A stretch of 64,000 bases of DNA from Bacillus sp. FJAT-44742 (GTDB taxonomy: Bacteria > Bacillota > Bacilli > Bacillales > Marinococcaceae): contig NZ_KZ454936.1 of NCBI RefSeq assembly GCF_002797315.1, forward strand, positions 1,735,133 to 1,799,132, in the 5' to 3' direction. Position numbers and translations under genes: made by a program. Under the pieces are notes generated by a model, which was given only the letters and a program-made list of their open reading frames with translations, ran no database searches and was not told the DNA's origin. Positions 44,748 to 54,074 of this stretch are shown here, piece by piece (the first letter of the stretch is position 1; each line of letters starts with the position of its first letter).

Positions 44748-47600
44748 TCATTTTTCTCTTGGCAATCTTATTGTTACAGTTGTTCCTTTTCCTTCTTCAC
44801 TAGCAAAGTAAATCTCCCCATGATGCTCTTCAATGATTTTGTAACATACCATTAACCCCAGTCCCGTTCCTTTTTCTTTATTAGAGTAAAATGGCTCACC
44901 AAGTTTTCTCATGCGCTCCGGTGAGATTCCAATCCCATCATCTTCTATTTCAATTTCAACATACGAGGAGAACTCTCTAGCTTCAATTTTCAACAATCCA
45001 CCGTTCGGCATCGCTTCAATAGCGTTTTTTAATATATTCAGAAATACTTGTTTAATTTGGTTTGAATCACAAAAAATCGGTAATACATCCGGTTGAAAAT
45101 AGGTTTGAATTTCTATGCTGTGCATGGCTGCTTGTGTTTTGACCAAAGCAAGAATGTTATGAATAACATCAGCCACGTCTTCTTCTTTAAAATGAACAGC
45201 TTGTGGTTTAGCTAATGTTAGAAATTCATTTATAATGATTTCTACCCTGTCTAGTTCTGAAAGCATGAGATCCGTATATTCAAACTCTACTTTCCCCTGT
45301 AAAAGCTGTGTAAACCCTTTCACTGTTGTTATAGGATTTCTCACTTCATGGGCCACCGCTGCAGCTAGCTGACCAAGCGCGGACAGTTTTTCCGACCTTC
45401 TTAGTAATTGTTCCGTTTTCTTTCTTTCATGTATATCTCGAGAAATCGCTGATATCCCTGTTACCTGGCCATCTTTATTCTGGATGGGAGAAAATGTGAT
45501 ACTTACATCAAATACATCTCCGTCTTTTCTTCTTCTCAGAGTTTGATAGTCTATAACCTCTTCTCCATTTTTCACCTTTTGTAATGCCTGTTTTGTCTCC
45601 TGATATAATTCTCCTGGTGCCAAATCATCAAAAACATTAATCTTATCCTTGTCACAGAATCCGTACAGGCTGTAAAACGCCGGGTTTGCTTTTAACAAGT
45701 CTCCCTCAAGCGTAAGAATGGATATCGCATCGGCACTATGAGTAAATAACGCCCACAGCTGCTCTTTTGTTTCTTGGAGCTCTGCTTCCATTTCTTGACG
45801 TCTTGTAATATCCCGTCCAATGGTTACCAAATACTTTCGGTCTCCAAGATTACTAAATTGCGGGGCTTTTACTATTTCAAAAGTTCTCACTTCTCCGTTA
45901 GGGTGATTGACATTTTGTTCATATTGAAGAATTCCTTTTTGCTTCCAGGCGACTTCATCTTTAGAGGAGGAGATGAGAGATAAGTTATACATAGGTTTTC
46001 TGCTTACTAATTCTGACTCCTTTTCCCTTTTCATTCCAAACAGTACTCTTGCCGAGTCATTCATTTCGATCAGTTTGTCTCTTTTGTTTTTAAAAAGCAC
46101 AAATTCAGGCATGGCATTCAGTAACGAAGAAAGTTTTTCCTCCCTGTCTTCGATCTTCTTTTGAGCTTTCTTCTTTTCTGTGATGTCTTCCAACATCCCA
46201 TAAACTGACACTACTCTCTCCTCTACTTTTACCGGAATATTCGTTACCTTGAAATACACTTCCTCTCCTTTTGTATTTAGACATACTGTTTCATAGGCCT
46301 GTGGAGTGCCATTAGCTGCAAGTGTAAAATGCTTATTGGTGTGAGCTAGATAATCGGGATGAATCCAAGGAGAATAAGGGCCGATCAACTCCTCTTTTCG
46401 ATAACCAAGGAAGGTGTCCGATGGTGTATTCATTGAAACAACCCTTCCTTTTAAATCTAGAGAAAAGACATGGTAAGGGCTATGTTCAAAAAGAGACTTA
46501 TACCGCTGCTCAATTTCCTCCAACCTTCTTCTCGCTTGCTTTTTTTCTGTAATGTCTCGTCCTGTCACTACCATTCTGGAAACCTGGTTCCGATCCTCAA
46601 CTACAGATTTTATTGTTAAGGCAAGATCAATGTAACGGTTATCCTTTCTACGATACCTAAGTTCTACCTTCTGTTCTTTTTTTGTGAGAACCGCTTCTTC
46701 AAACACCTGCATGGCAAACGACACATCATCTGGATGCAGCAAATCAAATGTACTCGTGCCTTCTACTTCCTCGACTTCATAACCTAATATGGAAGTATTG
46801 GAAGGTGTAGCATACTGAATTGTTCCTTTTGCATCCAGGACGCATCCAGCATCGCCAGCATGTTCAGGGAGGAATCTGGCTTCTACTTGTTTTTCTCGGC
46901 TCTTTTTGTCCAGAGCAAAACTAAGCAAGTCAGCGCATGTTGTTAGAAAATCTTTTTTATCGTTTGAAAATGAAATATATGAAGGAAGAACGCATATTAA
47001 TTCACCAGCCAAATCCCCGTTTATATGCAGAGGGACGACATAAGAAGACTTAAGATCCGGGCCAGAAACATCATGATCTTGTTCAATAGCAGGAAATATA
47101 TCGTTACTGGCTGAAAGAGGAGCCCTCCTCTCATGCTCTATCACATAAATAGAAGAACCTTCCAGACCTATATAGCTTTCAATAGAGCTTCGCACTGACG
47201 CTATAATGTCGGAAAGTGGTGCATTCTTTGCTATCATATGAATAATTGCTTTATAAGTTTCCTGGGGTGAAGAGACTTGATCGTTAAACCTTGGAAACTG
47301 AAACAACAAATGAGTCGAATCTAACAGGCTTACTTCTCCATTTAGACTTCGGTCTGCGAATAAAGCCTCTACCTCGAGAGATATTTGATTCCCAAAACTC
47401 TCTTTTTTATATAAGGTATCAAGGAACATTTTTATCCTTTTGACTTGTTTGTTAGGTATATAAGAAAAGATATTTCTTCCAAAATCCTCGGTCTGAAAAG
47501 CGTTTTTCCCTTTTTCGTTAACAAACTTTATGGCTCCCTCTAAAGTAGTGATAAAAAGAGGGATACTCACTTTATCATATAGTTCCTTCACGCACACCAC
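44748..47600 (-). CDS. Multi-PAS sensor histidine kinase, sporulation-kinase-like
   Basis: Cytoplasmic kinase of 950 residues without membrane helices. In order: an N-terminal PAS-like domain (1-110), a GAF-like domain (about 120-235), then four PAS/PAC units (roughly 250-355, 365-475, 480-610 and 615-735), HisKA with the phosphorylated His751 in VAHEVRNPITTVKGF, and HATPase (N-box LKNAIEAMP, GTGLGL). The H-box is of the KinA/KinE type that feeds Spo0F. There is no response regulator beside it, which suits that role. GTG start behind AGGAGG. Confidence 0.88.
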   Translation of the reverse strand: MVCVKELYDKVSIPLFITTLEGAIKFVNEKGKNAFQTEDFGRNIFSYIPNKQVKRIKMFLDTLYKKESFGNQISLEVEALFADRSLNGEVSLLDSTHLLFQFPRFNDQVSSPQETYKAIIHMIAKNAPLSDIIASVRSSIESYIGLEGSSIYVIEHERRAPLSASNDIFPAIEQDHDVSGPDLKSSYVVPLHINGDLAGELICVLPSYISFSNDKKDFLTTCADLLSFALDKKSREKQVEARFLPEHAGDAGCVLDAKGTIQYATPSNTSILGYEVEEVEGTSTFDLLHPDDVSFAMQVFEEAVLTKKEQKVELRYRRKDNRYIDLALTIKSVVEDRNQVSRMVVTGRDITEKKQARRRLEEIEQRYKSLFEHSPYHVFSLDLKGRVVSMNTPSDTFLGYRKEELIGPYSPWIHPDYLAHTNKHFTLAANGTPQAYETVCLNTKGEEVYFKVTNIPVKVEERVVSVYGMLEDITEKKKAQKKIEDREEKLSSLLNAMPEFVLFKNKRDKLIEMNDSARVLFGMKREKESELVSRKPMYNLSLISSSKDEVAWKQKGILQYEQNVNHPNGEVRTFEIVKAPQFSNLGDRKYLVTIGRDITRRQEMEAELQETKEQLWALFTHSADAISILTLEGDLLKANPAFYSLYGFCDKDKINVFDDLAPGELYQETKQALQKVKNGEEVIDYQTLRRRKDGDVFDVSITFSPIQNKDGQVTGISAISRDIHERKKTEQLLRRSEKLSALGQLAAAVAHEVRNPITTVKGFTQLLQGKVEFEYTDLMLSELDRVEIIINEFLTLAKPQAVHFKEEDVADVIHNILALVKTQAAMHSIEIQTYFQPDVLPIFCDSNQIKQVFLNILKNAIEAMPNGGLLKIEAREFSSYVEIEIEDDGIGISPERMRKLGEPFYSNKEKGTGLGLMVCYKIIEEHHGEIYFASEEGKGTTVTIRLPREK

Positions 47601-47756
47601 TTATCTCCTCCTGAGGCAAAATGCCCCACTTAATCTAGACTAATGGAATTATACCAAACTTTATAGATATAAAATTTGTAATCTGGGTTTAATGTAAGGA
47701 GTATTTAAAGCGGAAAATAATGAGCCTCATACTTAATGATTTTCTTCCACGTACAA

Positions 47757-47790
47757 TAAACCCAATTGTCATACCAGACAATTGGGTTTT
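47757..47790 (-). terminator. Terminator of the NRAMP-family gene
   Basis: A thirteen-pair stem, AAACCCAATTGTC with GACAATTGGGTTT, ten bases past the stop codon at 47800. Confidence 0.8.
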
Positions 47791-47799
47791 AAAAATTCA

Positions 47800-49020
47800 T
47801 TATGAAAATAATTGTGGGAATGTTTGCAGGAGAGTACGCACCCCTAAATAAGCAGTTAATACAACAATAATACCTCCAAAAACGGTCATCCAGACTGGAT
47901 GCTTATAGCTCCCAACAATGGTTGAGCGGTGGGCTGCCAAAAGGATACACCCTAAGGTAAGGGGAAGGATTAATCCATTGAACGCCCCTGCCAGAACAAG
48001 AAGCATTACAGGCTGACCGATCATGGCAAAGACTCCTGTTGAAAATACAATAAAGCCCACAGTCCAATAGTTTTTATATTTTTCAATGCTCTCATGAAAA
48101 GTAGTTAAGAAGGAAACAGATGTATAAGCCGCTCCTATGACCGAGGTAATTCCGGCTGCAAACAGCACTAATCCAAATATACGGAAGCCGATTTCACCCG
48201 CTGCAATTTGGAAAACAGAAGCTGTTGGATTATCCTGATTTAAAGCAAATCCAGCAGACACAACTCCAAGAACTGCCAAAAATAGAATAGTTCTCATGAT
48301 AGAAGCAACAATAATGCCGGAGATCGCCGTGTTTGTCACATACTTTAAATTTTCCTTGCCAGTGATCCCCGCATCTAATAACCTATGTCCTCCGGCAAAC
48401 GTTATATATCCTCCTACTGTCCCACCCACGATGGTAACAATAGCAAGAAAGTCTACCTCCAGAGGGGCCACCGAACGTAAGGCCGCCTCCCCATATGGCG
48501 GGTTGCTCCCAAACATAATATAAGCAGTAAAAAGTATCATCAGTGCACCTAAATAACGTACAATTTGATCCATTGCCGCGTTTGCTTCTTTTAAGAGGAA
48601 AATAGCAATACATATCACACCGGTCATTATAGCTCCAACTCTTGTATCCAAACCAAGAAGAGCGTTCACTCCCAGCCCTCCCCCTGCTACATTTCCAATG
48701 TTAAAGGCAAGACCTCCCAAAACAATAAAAAATGCAACGACATAACCTAATCCAGGTAAGACAGCATTCGCAATTTCCTGCCCTCTCATTTTTGTGACAG
48801 CAATAATCCTCCATATATTCATTTGAGCGCCGATATCGAGGATAATAGACACTAAGATTACAAAAGCAAAACTTGCTAAAAGCTGTTCTGTAAACACAGC
48901 TGTTTGAGTTAAGAAGCCGGGTCCAATAGCAGAAGTAGCCATCAAAAATGCTGCCCCCGTTAAAGCCCTAATTCTTTCTTTTGGAGTTAATCCTTTCTCC
49001 GTAAGCGGAGTATTCGCCAT
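47800..49020 (-). CDS. NRAMP-family transporter, YcsG-like
   Basis: Membrane protein of 406 residues with eleven to twelve helices. It belongs to the NRAMP superfamily, but helix 1 reads GPGFLTQTA in place of the DPGN metal motif of MntH, and helix 6 lacks the usual MPH. It is therefore of the YcsG branch, which accompanies kipI/kipA genes and may carry a substrate other than Mn2+. AAGGAAGGAG precedes the ATG. It is divergent from the IclR regulator, with a palindrome between the two. Confidence 0.82.
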   Translation of the reverse strand: MANTPLTEKGLTPKERIRALTGAAFLMATSAIGPGFLTQTAVFTEQLLASFAFVILVSIILDIGAQMNIWRIIAVTKMRGQEIANAVLPGLGYVVAFFIVLGGLAFNIGNVAGGGLGVNALLGLDTRVGAIMTGVICIAIFLLKEANAAMDQIVRYLGALMILFTAYIMFGSNPPYGEAALRSVAPLEVDFLAIVTIVGGTVGGYITFAGGHRLLDAGITGKENLKYVTNTAISGIIVASIMRTILFLAVLGVVSAGFALNQDNPTASVFQIAAGEIGFRIFGLVLFAAGITSVIGAAYTSVSFLTTFHESIEKYKNYWTVGFIVFSTGVFAMIGQPVMLLVLAGAFNGLILPLTLGCILLAAHRSTIVGSYKHPVWMTVFGGIIVVLTAYLGVRTLLQTFPQLFS

Positions 49021-49061
49021 TTTATTTCTCCTTCCTTACTACTATAATCGATTAAACGTAT

Positions 49062-49085
49062 CCACCAAAAAACGTTTTTAAGTGG
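49062..49085. promoter_or_regulatory. Palindromic operator candidate between ycsG-like and iclR genes
   Basis: An almost symmetric 24-base element: CCAC, two bases, AAAAACGTTTTT, two bases, GTGG (20 of 24 positions symmetric). It is placed in the 188-base divergent region, where the IclR protein could control both genes. Confidence 0.5.
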
Positions 49086-49208
49086 TTTAGACGAAAATAG
49101 AGTTGTTTTGTATACTAAGGGTAACAGCTTGCTTTTTCTTAGATTTAAGAAAACGCCCTCAAGCTAAAGAACTGAACCTAAATACATACCAAGCTTGGAG
49201 GAGTTATC

Positions 49209-49973
49209 ATGCAAAATCAAAACAAAACTGTCACAAAGTCAATGGCACTGCTTACTCTCTTTCGGCAACATGAAGAATTAACGTTGCAGGAGATGGTAAA
49301 GCTTTCCGGTATTCCTAAAACCTCTGCCCACCGCATGGTCGGAGCCCTGCTAGAAATGGGCTTTCTACAAAAGGAAAAGGACGGAAGGTACTCTCTTGGC
49401 ATGCTTTTTCTTGAGTTTGGCCAGCTTGTGTCCGAACGTCTGGATATACGTAAAGCGGCCTTACCTGTTATGCAAAAAGTCAATCGTGAAACCGGGGAAG
49501 CCATCAATCTGGTCGTAAAAGACCAGTTGGAAGCCATCTATGTAGAAAAACTTGAAGCAAGTCACCCTGTTCGCCTTTACACTAAGATTGGAAGACGATC
49601 TCCTCTGTATGCCGGAGCTTGCCCTAGAATCATCCTGGCCTATACAGAAGAAACTGAGCAACAAGCTTATATTGAGAAAGCAAATTTGATTCCTTTTGCC
49701 TCAGGAACGATCACCAGCAAAGAAAAATTGCTCCAATCATTGCACCGCTCTCGTATCGATGGCTATACTATTAGCTTCTCTGAGTTAGAAAACGATACCG
49801 TTTCAGTTGCGGCACCCATTTTTGACTACAAGAATTCAATAGTAGGTGGGGTAAGTATAGCTGGGCCTGAAACCCGTTTTCAAAAAGATCAATTCCCTTT
49901 TTATATAAACAAAGCAAAGGAAGCAGGGAACACTATTTCTAAAAACCTTGGTTGGCAGTCTTTTACTTTTTAA
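49209..49973 (+). CDS. kipR: IclR-family transcriptional regulator, KipR-like
   Basis: Regulator of 254 residues. The winged HTH (8-70) reads [20 protein letters not shown], and the effector domain (75-250) holds [14 protein letters not shown] and [22 protein letters not shown], the standard IclR core. GGAGGAG precedes the ATG. B. subtilis KipR represses the kip operon, whose genes stand on both sides here. It overlaps the 3' end of accC tail to tail by eleven bases. Confidence 0.88.
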   Translation: MQNQNKTVTKSMALLTLFRQHEELTLQEMVKLSGIPKTSAHRMVGALLEMGFLQKEKDGRYSLGMLFLEFGQLVSERLDIRKAALPVMQKVNRETGEAINLVVKDQLEAIYVEKLEASHPVRLYTKIGRRSPLYAGACPRIILAYTEETEQQAYIEKANLIPFASGTITSKEKLLQSLHRSRIDGYTISFSELENDTVSVAAPIFDYKNSIVGGVSIAGPETRFQKDQFPFYINKAKEAGNTISKNLGWQSFTF

Positions 49974-51324
49974 CAGAGCTCCCTTGATCTAAGAAATGTT
50001 CCATGAAGCTTGTGTCAAAGGCACCGGTTTGAAATTGAGAATTTTCTATTATCTGTAAGTGTAAAGGAATGGTCGTTTGGATATTACCTATTTTCAAGTC
50101 TGTAAGCCCTCGCTTCATCCGGCTGATCGCTTCTTCTCTCGTTTTACCCCACACAATCAGCTTAGCAACCATTGAATCATAAAAAGGCGTGATCTCGTAT
50201 CCCTTGTAGACAGCCGTATCTATCCTCATACCAAATCCTTGCGGAGGAGCAAATTCAGTGATCTCTCCAGGGGAAGGTCTGAAATTCTTTTCCGGATCTT
50301 CAGCATTGATTCTACATTCAATCGAATGTCCGTCTAGAATAACTTCTTCCTGGGTAAAAGAAAGGGGTTCACCTGCGGCCACAGAAATCTGCTCCTTCAC
50401 AATATCTACCCTTGTAACCATCTCTGTTACAGGATGTTCAACCTGAATTCTTGTATTCATTTCCATAAAATAGAACCGATTATGCTTGTCTAACAGAAAT
50501 TCCACAGTGCCTGCCCCGCAATAATTCACTGCTTTAGCAGCCTTAATAGATGCTTCCCCCATCTTTTCCCTTAGTTCAAGGTTCAAAGCCGGTGAAGGTG
50601 CCTCCTCAATAAGTTTTTGGTGGCGTCTTTGTATGGAGCAGTCTCTCTCACCCAAGTGAACGACATTTCCGTGCCGGTCAGCTAATAGCTGTACCTCAAT
50701 GTGCCTTGGTTCTTCAATAAATTTTTCTACGTAGACTCCTCCATCACCAAATATAGATTTTGCTTCATTTTGTGCTTGCCGTACAGCTTTTTCGAGGCTT
50801 TCTTTATTATCTGCTTTTCGCATCCCTTTTCCCCCGCCGCCTGCACTTGCCTTGGCTATAACAGGGTAGCCGATTTTTTCAGCTATGGTTCGGACCTCTT
50901 CAAGCTCTTCGATCACCCCTTCTGTTCCTGGTACCGTAGGCACGCCTGCACTTTTCATTGTCTTTCTGGCTTCGGCTTTTTCGCCCATTTTGCGTATCGC
51001 TTCTGAGGAAGGTCCGATAAAGGTAAGGTTCACAGCTTCACATAGCTCTACGAACTTGGGCTGTTCTGACAGAAATCCATATCCCGGGTGAATAGCATCG
51101 GCATTGGATAATAATGCGGCACTTATGATATTTTCCATATGCAAATAACTTTCAGAAGCTTGTGCGGGTCCAATGCAATAGGCTTCATCTGCTGTTTTCA
51201 CATGGAGTGCATCCTTATCTGTTTCAGAATAAACAGCTACACTCTGGATGTTCATTTCCTTGCAGGCCCTGATGATGCGAATTGCAATTTCTCCTCGATT
51301 AGCAACTAGTATTTTCTTAAACAT
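49963..51324 (-). CDS. Biotin carboxylase subunit (AccC-like) of the kip-linked operon
   Basis: ATP-grasp enzyme of 453 residues that carboxylates biotin using bicarbonate. The order is the N-terminal Rossmann-like domain ([15 protein letters not shown]), [12 protein letters not shown], the ATP-grasp loop [11 protein letters not shown], and the C-terminal [15 protein letters not shown] with catalytic residues. It is the last gene of kipI-kipA-accB-accC. No accA/accD carboxyltransferase is nearby, so it is probably not the housekeeping acetyl-CoA carboxylase and more likely charges the adjacent BCCP for another reaction. Confidence 0.9.
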   Translation of the reverse strand: MFKKILVANRGEIAIRIIRACKEMNIQSVAVYSETDKDALHVKTADEAYCIGPAQASESYLHMENIISAALLSNADAIHPGYGFLSEQPKFVELCEAVNLTFIGPSSEAIRKMGEKAEARKTMKSAGVPTVPGTEGVIEELEEVRTIAEKIGYPVIAKASAGGGGKGMRKADNKESLEKAVRQAQNEAKSIFGDGGVYVEKFIEEPRHIEVQLLADRHGNVVHLGERDCSIQRRHQKLIEEAPSPALNLELREKMGEASIKAAKAVNYCGAGTVEFLLDKHNRFYFMEMNTRIQVEHPVTEMVTRVDIVKEQISVAAGEPLSFTQEEVILDGHSIECRINAEDPEKNFRPSPGEITEFAPPQGFGMRIDTAVYKGYEITPFYDSMVAKLIVWGKTREEAISRMKRGLTDLKIGNIQTTIPLHLQIIENSQFQTGAFDTSFMEHFLDQGSSVKK

Positions 51325-51365
51325 ATAATCCCCCTTTTTCTGCTTCTTAGTTACAGTGCTTGGAC

Positions 51366-51839
51366 CTACTTCACCTTAAATAAAGGCTGGCCGTACTCTA
51401 CAATGTCCCCATCACTTACAAGAACCTCTTCAATCTCGCCCTCTATCCCCGCTTCTACTTCATTAAATAGCTTCATCGCTTCTACAACGCAAACAACCGA
51501 TTCTGGAGTAACTTGATCTCCACTGTTCACATAGGAAGCCGTGTCAGGGTCCGGTGAAGAATAAAATTTTCCTACCATAGGGGACACGATAGTTTTCTCT
51601 TTTACTGTTTCTTCAGTATTATCATTTTTAGTATTTTCCGGATCTTTAGAAGGGTGACTGCCTTGTTCTAATTCATTTTTTTCACTATTATTGTTTGACT
51701 CTTTTACAGTGACAGAATCCCGTTCCTTATTCCCTTTGTTTATGCTAAGTTTCACTTCACTATTTTCAAATTGAAAATTCTCTATTGGTGACTCTTCCAA
51801 TTCTTTAATCATGGTTTTTAAATCTTCAACAGTAAACAT
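51366..51839 (-). CDS. Biotin carboxyl carrier protein (AccB-like) of the kip-linked operon
   Basis: Carrier of 157 residues. The N-terminal 35 residues pack like AccB; a flexible, Ser/Asn/Glu/Lys-rich linker follows (35-80), and the biotinyl domain occupies 83-157 with the biotinylated Lys123 in VEAMKLF. The acidic linker replaces the Pro/Ala linker of E. coli AccB. ATG 51839 follows GGAGAG; an ATG five codons earlier overlaps that site. It lies 25 bases after kipA and 41 before accC. Confidence 0.9.
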   Translation of the reverse strand: MFTVEDLKTMIKELEESPIENFQFENSEVKLSINKGNKERDSVTVKESNNNSEKNELEQGSHPSKDPENTKNDNTEETVKEKTIVSPMVGKFYSSPDPDTASYVNSGDQVTPESVVCVVEAMKLFNEVEAGIEGEIEEVLVSDGDIVEYGQPLFKVK

Positions 51840-51864
51840 TTTACATCTCTCCATATCAATTTAG

Positions 51865-52872
51865 TTATGAATTATCAAACTTAATGGTTAATCCAGTCTG
51901 TACTTCTTTCATATCCTGTTCTTTTTTGAGAAGAAGCTCTTCTGCTTCCTGGATAGTCACTTCTTCAAAATGAAGAGAATCCCCCGGTTTCAGCTGTGCT
52001 AGTCTTGGAATATCAGTCAGTATTACTTGTGCGATCCTTGGATACCCGCCTGTTGTCTGGCGATCAGCCATCAGGATCACTGGGTTGCCATCTGATGGCA
52101 CCTGAACAGTCCCAAGAGCTACAGCTTCTGAAAGAATGTCTTTATTTTCATCTTTTTGTAAGAGCGGCCCCCTAAGCCTGTAACCCATTCGATCAGATTG
52201 AGGGTTGATTTTAAATTCTTTTTGAAAGAACTTTCTTTTAGCATTGTTGGTAAAAAGGTGAAAATGCGTACCCTTTATGACTCGAATAGGACCTTTTTCT
52301 TTTACCGGTATAAAAGGCTTTCTATTAATACTCCAGGTAGTGCTAATAAAGCGCTCACTCTGCCCTGATGCCAGGTAAGAAAAGACGCGGCCGTTCTTTT
52401 CATCTGTTTTCCCCGCCTTTAAAATGTCCCCTGCTTGCAAGGGTCGTCCATGAAAACCACCTATTTCAGCCCGTAAATATGTACTTTTACTATTCATAAC
52501 CTCCGGAACGTTGATTCCTCCAGCACATGCTACGTATGCACGGCAACCCTCACTGCAGCTTCCCATCTTTACAACATTATTTTTCTTTACTAAAACAGGT
52601 TTTCCAAGGGGAAGAGACCTTCCCTCAATAGAAGGAGTGAAATTCCCACCAACTATGGCTATCACCGCGTCATTTTGGAACTCTAACACCGGTCCCTTCA
52701 ACGTCATTTCTAATACTGCTTCATCTTCTCGATTACCCACAAGCATATTAGCGAGCCTAAGAGAATATGGATCCATTCCACCACTCACTATAAAACCTTG
52801 TCTTTGATAGCCATGTCTTCCAAGGTCCTGAACGGTTGTCAGGAGGCCCGGCTGAAGAATGTTAATACTCAT
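51865..52872 (-). CDS. pxpC: KipA/PxpC family protein (AHS2 domain)
   Basis: Protein of 335 residues covering one AHS2 (DUF183) domain. Family motifs include LQPGLLTTVQDLGRHGYQRQG at the start, NPQSDRMGYRLRGP, and VPSDGNPVILMADRQTTGGYP. It is a subunit of prokaryotic 5-oxoprolinase with PxpA and PxpB, and is homologous to half of the carboxyltransferase domain of urea carboxylase. Four bases overlap with kipI. With accB and accC following directly and pxpA absent, the carboxyltransferase interpretation deserves weight. Confidence 0.9.
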   Translation of the reverse strand: MSINILQPGLLTTVQDLGRHGYQRQGFIVSGGMDPYSLRLANMLVGNREDEAVLEMTLKGPVLEFQNDAVIAIVGGNFTPSIEGRSLPLGKPVLVKKNNVVKMGSCSEGCRAYVACAGGINVPEVMNSKSTYLRAEIGGFHGRPLQAGDILKAGKTDEKNGRVFSYLASGQSERFISTTWSINRKPFIPVKEKGPIRVIKGTHFHLFTNNAKRKFFQKEFKINPQSDRMGYRLRGPLLQKDENKDILSEAVALGTVQVPSDGNPVILMADRQTTGGYPRIAQVILTDIPRLAQLKPGDSLHFEEVTIQEAEELLLKKEQDMKEVQTGLTIKFDNS

Positions 52873-53597
52873 TTTCCAACCTCCTCATAAACCTGATATT
52901 CTGCCTTTGATATAGGCTTAAAACGGACAATATCACCAGACTCTAATAAAGTAAGGGGATCACCTGCTGTATCAAACAACGATAAGGGTGTTCGGCCTAT
53001 AATCTGCCACCCCCCCGGGGTTGATAAGGAATAGACGCCGGTTTGTGCACCTGCAATTCCTACCGATCCACTCGGCACACATGTCCGCGGATTGTCTAAC
53101 CGGGGTGTGGAAATTTTCTCCGACATCCCACCTAAATATGGAAAGCCCGGGGCAAACCCAATCATATAAACTAAATAATTTTCACTGGAATGTATCTCTA
53201 TGACTTCCTGAGGAGTAAGCCCATTATGAGTGGCCACATTTCCTAAATCCGGGCCAGTCTCCCCTCCATAATAAACAGGTATTTCAATTGTGCGTGGTTT
53301 ATCCTCTGTCTCTTGATCAATAGCAGAGAGGAGCTTTTCTACCTTTTCTTTTACTAATTCAAATACAGGTTTATTACCTCGTGTTGTTTCAACCTGCATA
53401 GGGTTATAAAAAATAGTTACTCCTGTATAAGAAGGTATGTACTCTACCATTTCTGGCAGGGGCTGTTTTTCAAGTGAAAGAGATAATAGTCTTACCTTCT
53501 TGTGAATGGCTGGACAAAAAGAATCCCCAAAGGAGACAGTGACTGCCGTTTCATTTAGTGGATACACCTTTACTTCTGAACTTGATGAAGCTTGCAT
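52869..53597 (-). CDS. pxpB: KipI/PxpB family protein (AHS1 domain)
   Basis: Protein of 242 residues with one AHS1 domain. Motifs: NETAVTVSFGD near the N-terminus, IGFAPGFPYLGGM, PRLDNPRTCVPSGSVGIAG and PGGWQIIGRTP. In B. subtilis KipI inhibits the sporulation kinase KinA and also forms 5-oxoprolinase with PxpA and PxpC. The long open frame to 53726 lacks a start signal; ATG 53597 stands eight bases after AGGAGGGG. It heads the operon behind a good promoter with two operator-like palindromes. Confidence 0.9.
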   Translation of the reverse strand: MQASSSSEVKVYPLNETAVTVSFGDSFCPAIHKKVRLLSLSLEKQPLPEMVEYIPSYTGVTIFYNPMQVETTRGNKPVFELVKEKVEKLLSAIDQETEDKPRTIEIPVYYGGETGPDLGNVATHNGLTPQEVIEIHSSENYLVYMIGFAPGFPYLGGMSEKISTPRLDNPRTCVPSGSVGIAGAQTGVYSLSTPGGWQIIGRTPLSLFDTAGDPLTLLESGDIVRFKPISKAEYQVYEEVGK

Positions 53598-53627
53598 ATA
53601 TTTCCCCTCCTTTTCAGCTTTCTTAAA

Positions 53628-53704
53628 TTCCGATTTACGGAACTTAAGATCCACAATACGGAACATATAAAAGTAATTATAATTGTGTGAAAATAAAATA
53701 ACAA
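53628..53704 (-). promoter_or_regulatory. Promoter and tandem operators of the kip/acc operon
   Basis: On the minus strand TTGTTA (53704-53699), a 17-base spacer and a perfect TATAAT (53681-53676). Downstream lie a 5+5 palindrome with TTCCG and CGGAA arms (53628-53642) and an imperfect copy (53649-53663), 21 bases apart. Both follow the likely start site and could block transcription when bound, for example by the IclR regulator. Confidence 0.65.
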
Positions 53705-53905
53705 GTGCTGCCTTTAACAAACACATTCATAGCAATCTATTCCCCTTACAAAATAGTGATTTGAAGGAACTGCATTAATAACTGGTAAAAGAACCAGTCA
53801 TCTTTATCCCTTAGCTCCCCTTCTGTGTTGCTCCATATGGAAATTTTTGCGAAGACACTCAAAATGTAATAAGAAATAAAAATAATGAAGTGAAAAAAAG
53901 CATAT

Positions 53906-53942
53906 AAAAAAACCGCATGTAGAGATTGCACTGCGGTTTTTT
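53906..53942. terminator. Bidirectional terminator between glcF and kipI
   Basis: AAAAAACCGCA pairs with TGCGGTTTTTT. It isolates the kip promoter from the glc genes. Confidence 0.85.
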
Positions 53943-54033
53943 AAACCCTCCTCCTATTTTTACTAAAATCCCTACATTCCAAGTAAATAAAAAGAAATCT
54001 ATCGGACAAATTATTGTTAATATTACATATGCA

Positions 54034-54063
54034 TAAAAAGCTCGGCAACTATAGACCGAGCTT
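54034..54063 (-). terminator. Terminator of the glcDF operon
   Basis: AAGCTCGG pairs with CCGAGCTT and is followed on the minus strand by TTTATG; twelve bases past the glcF stop. Confidence 0.85.
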
Positions 54064-54074
54064 ACTATTATTGA

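Noticed and set aside
47800-49020. Manganese transporter MntH
   Set aside because: The DPGN and MPH metal-binding motifs of MntH are not present, and the neighbours are kip genes.
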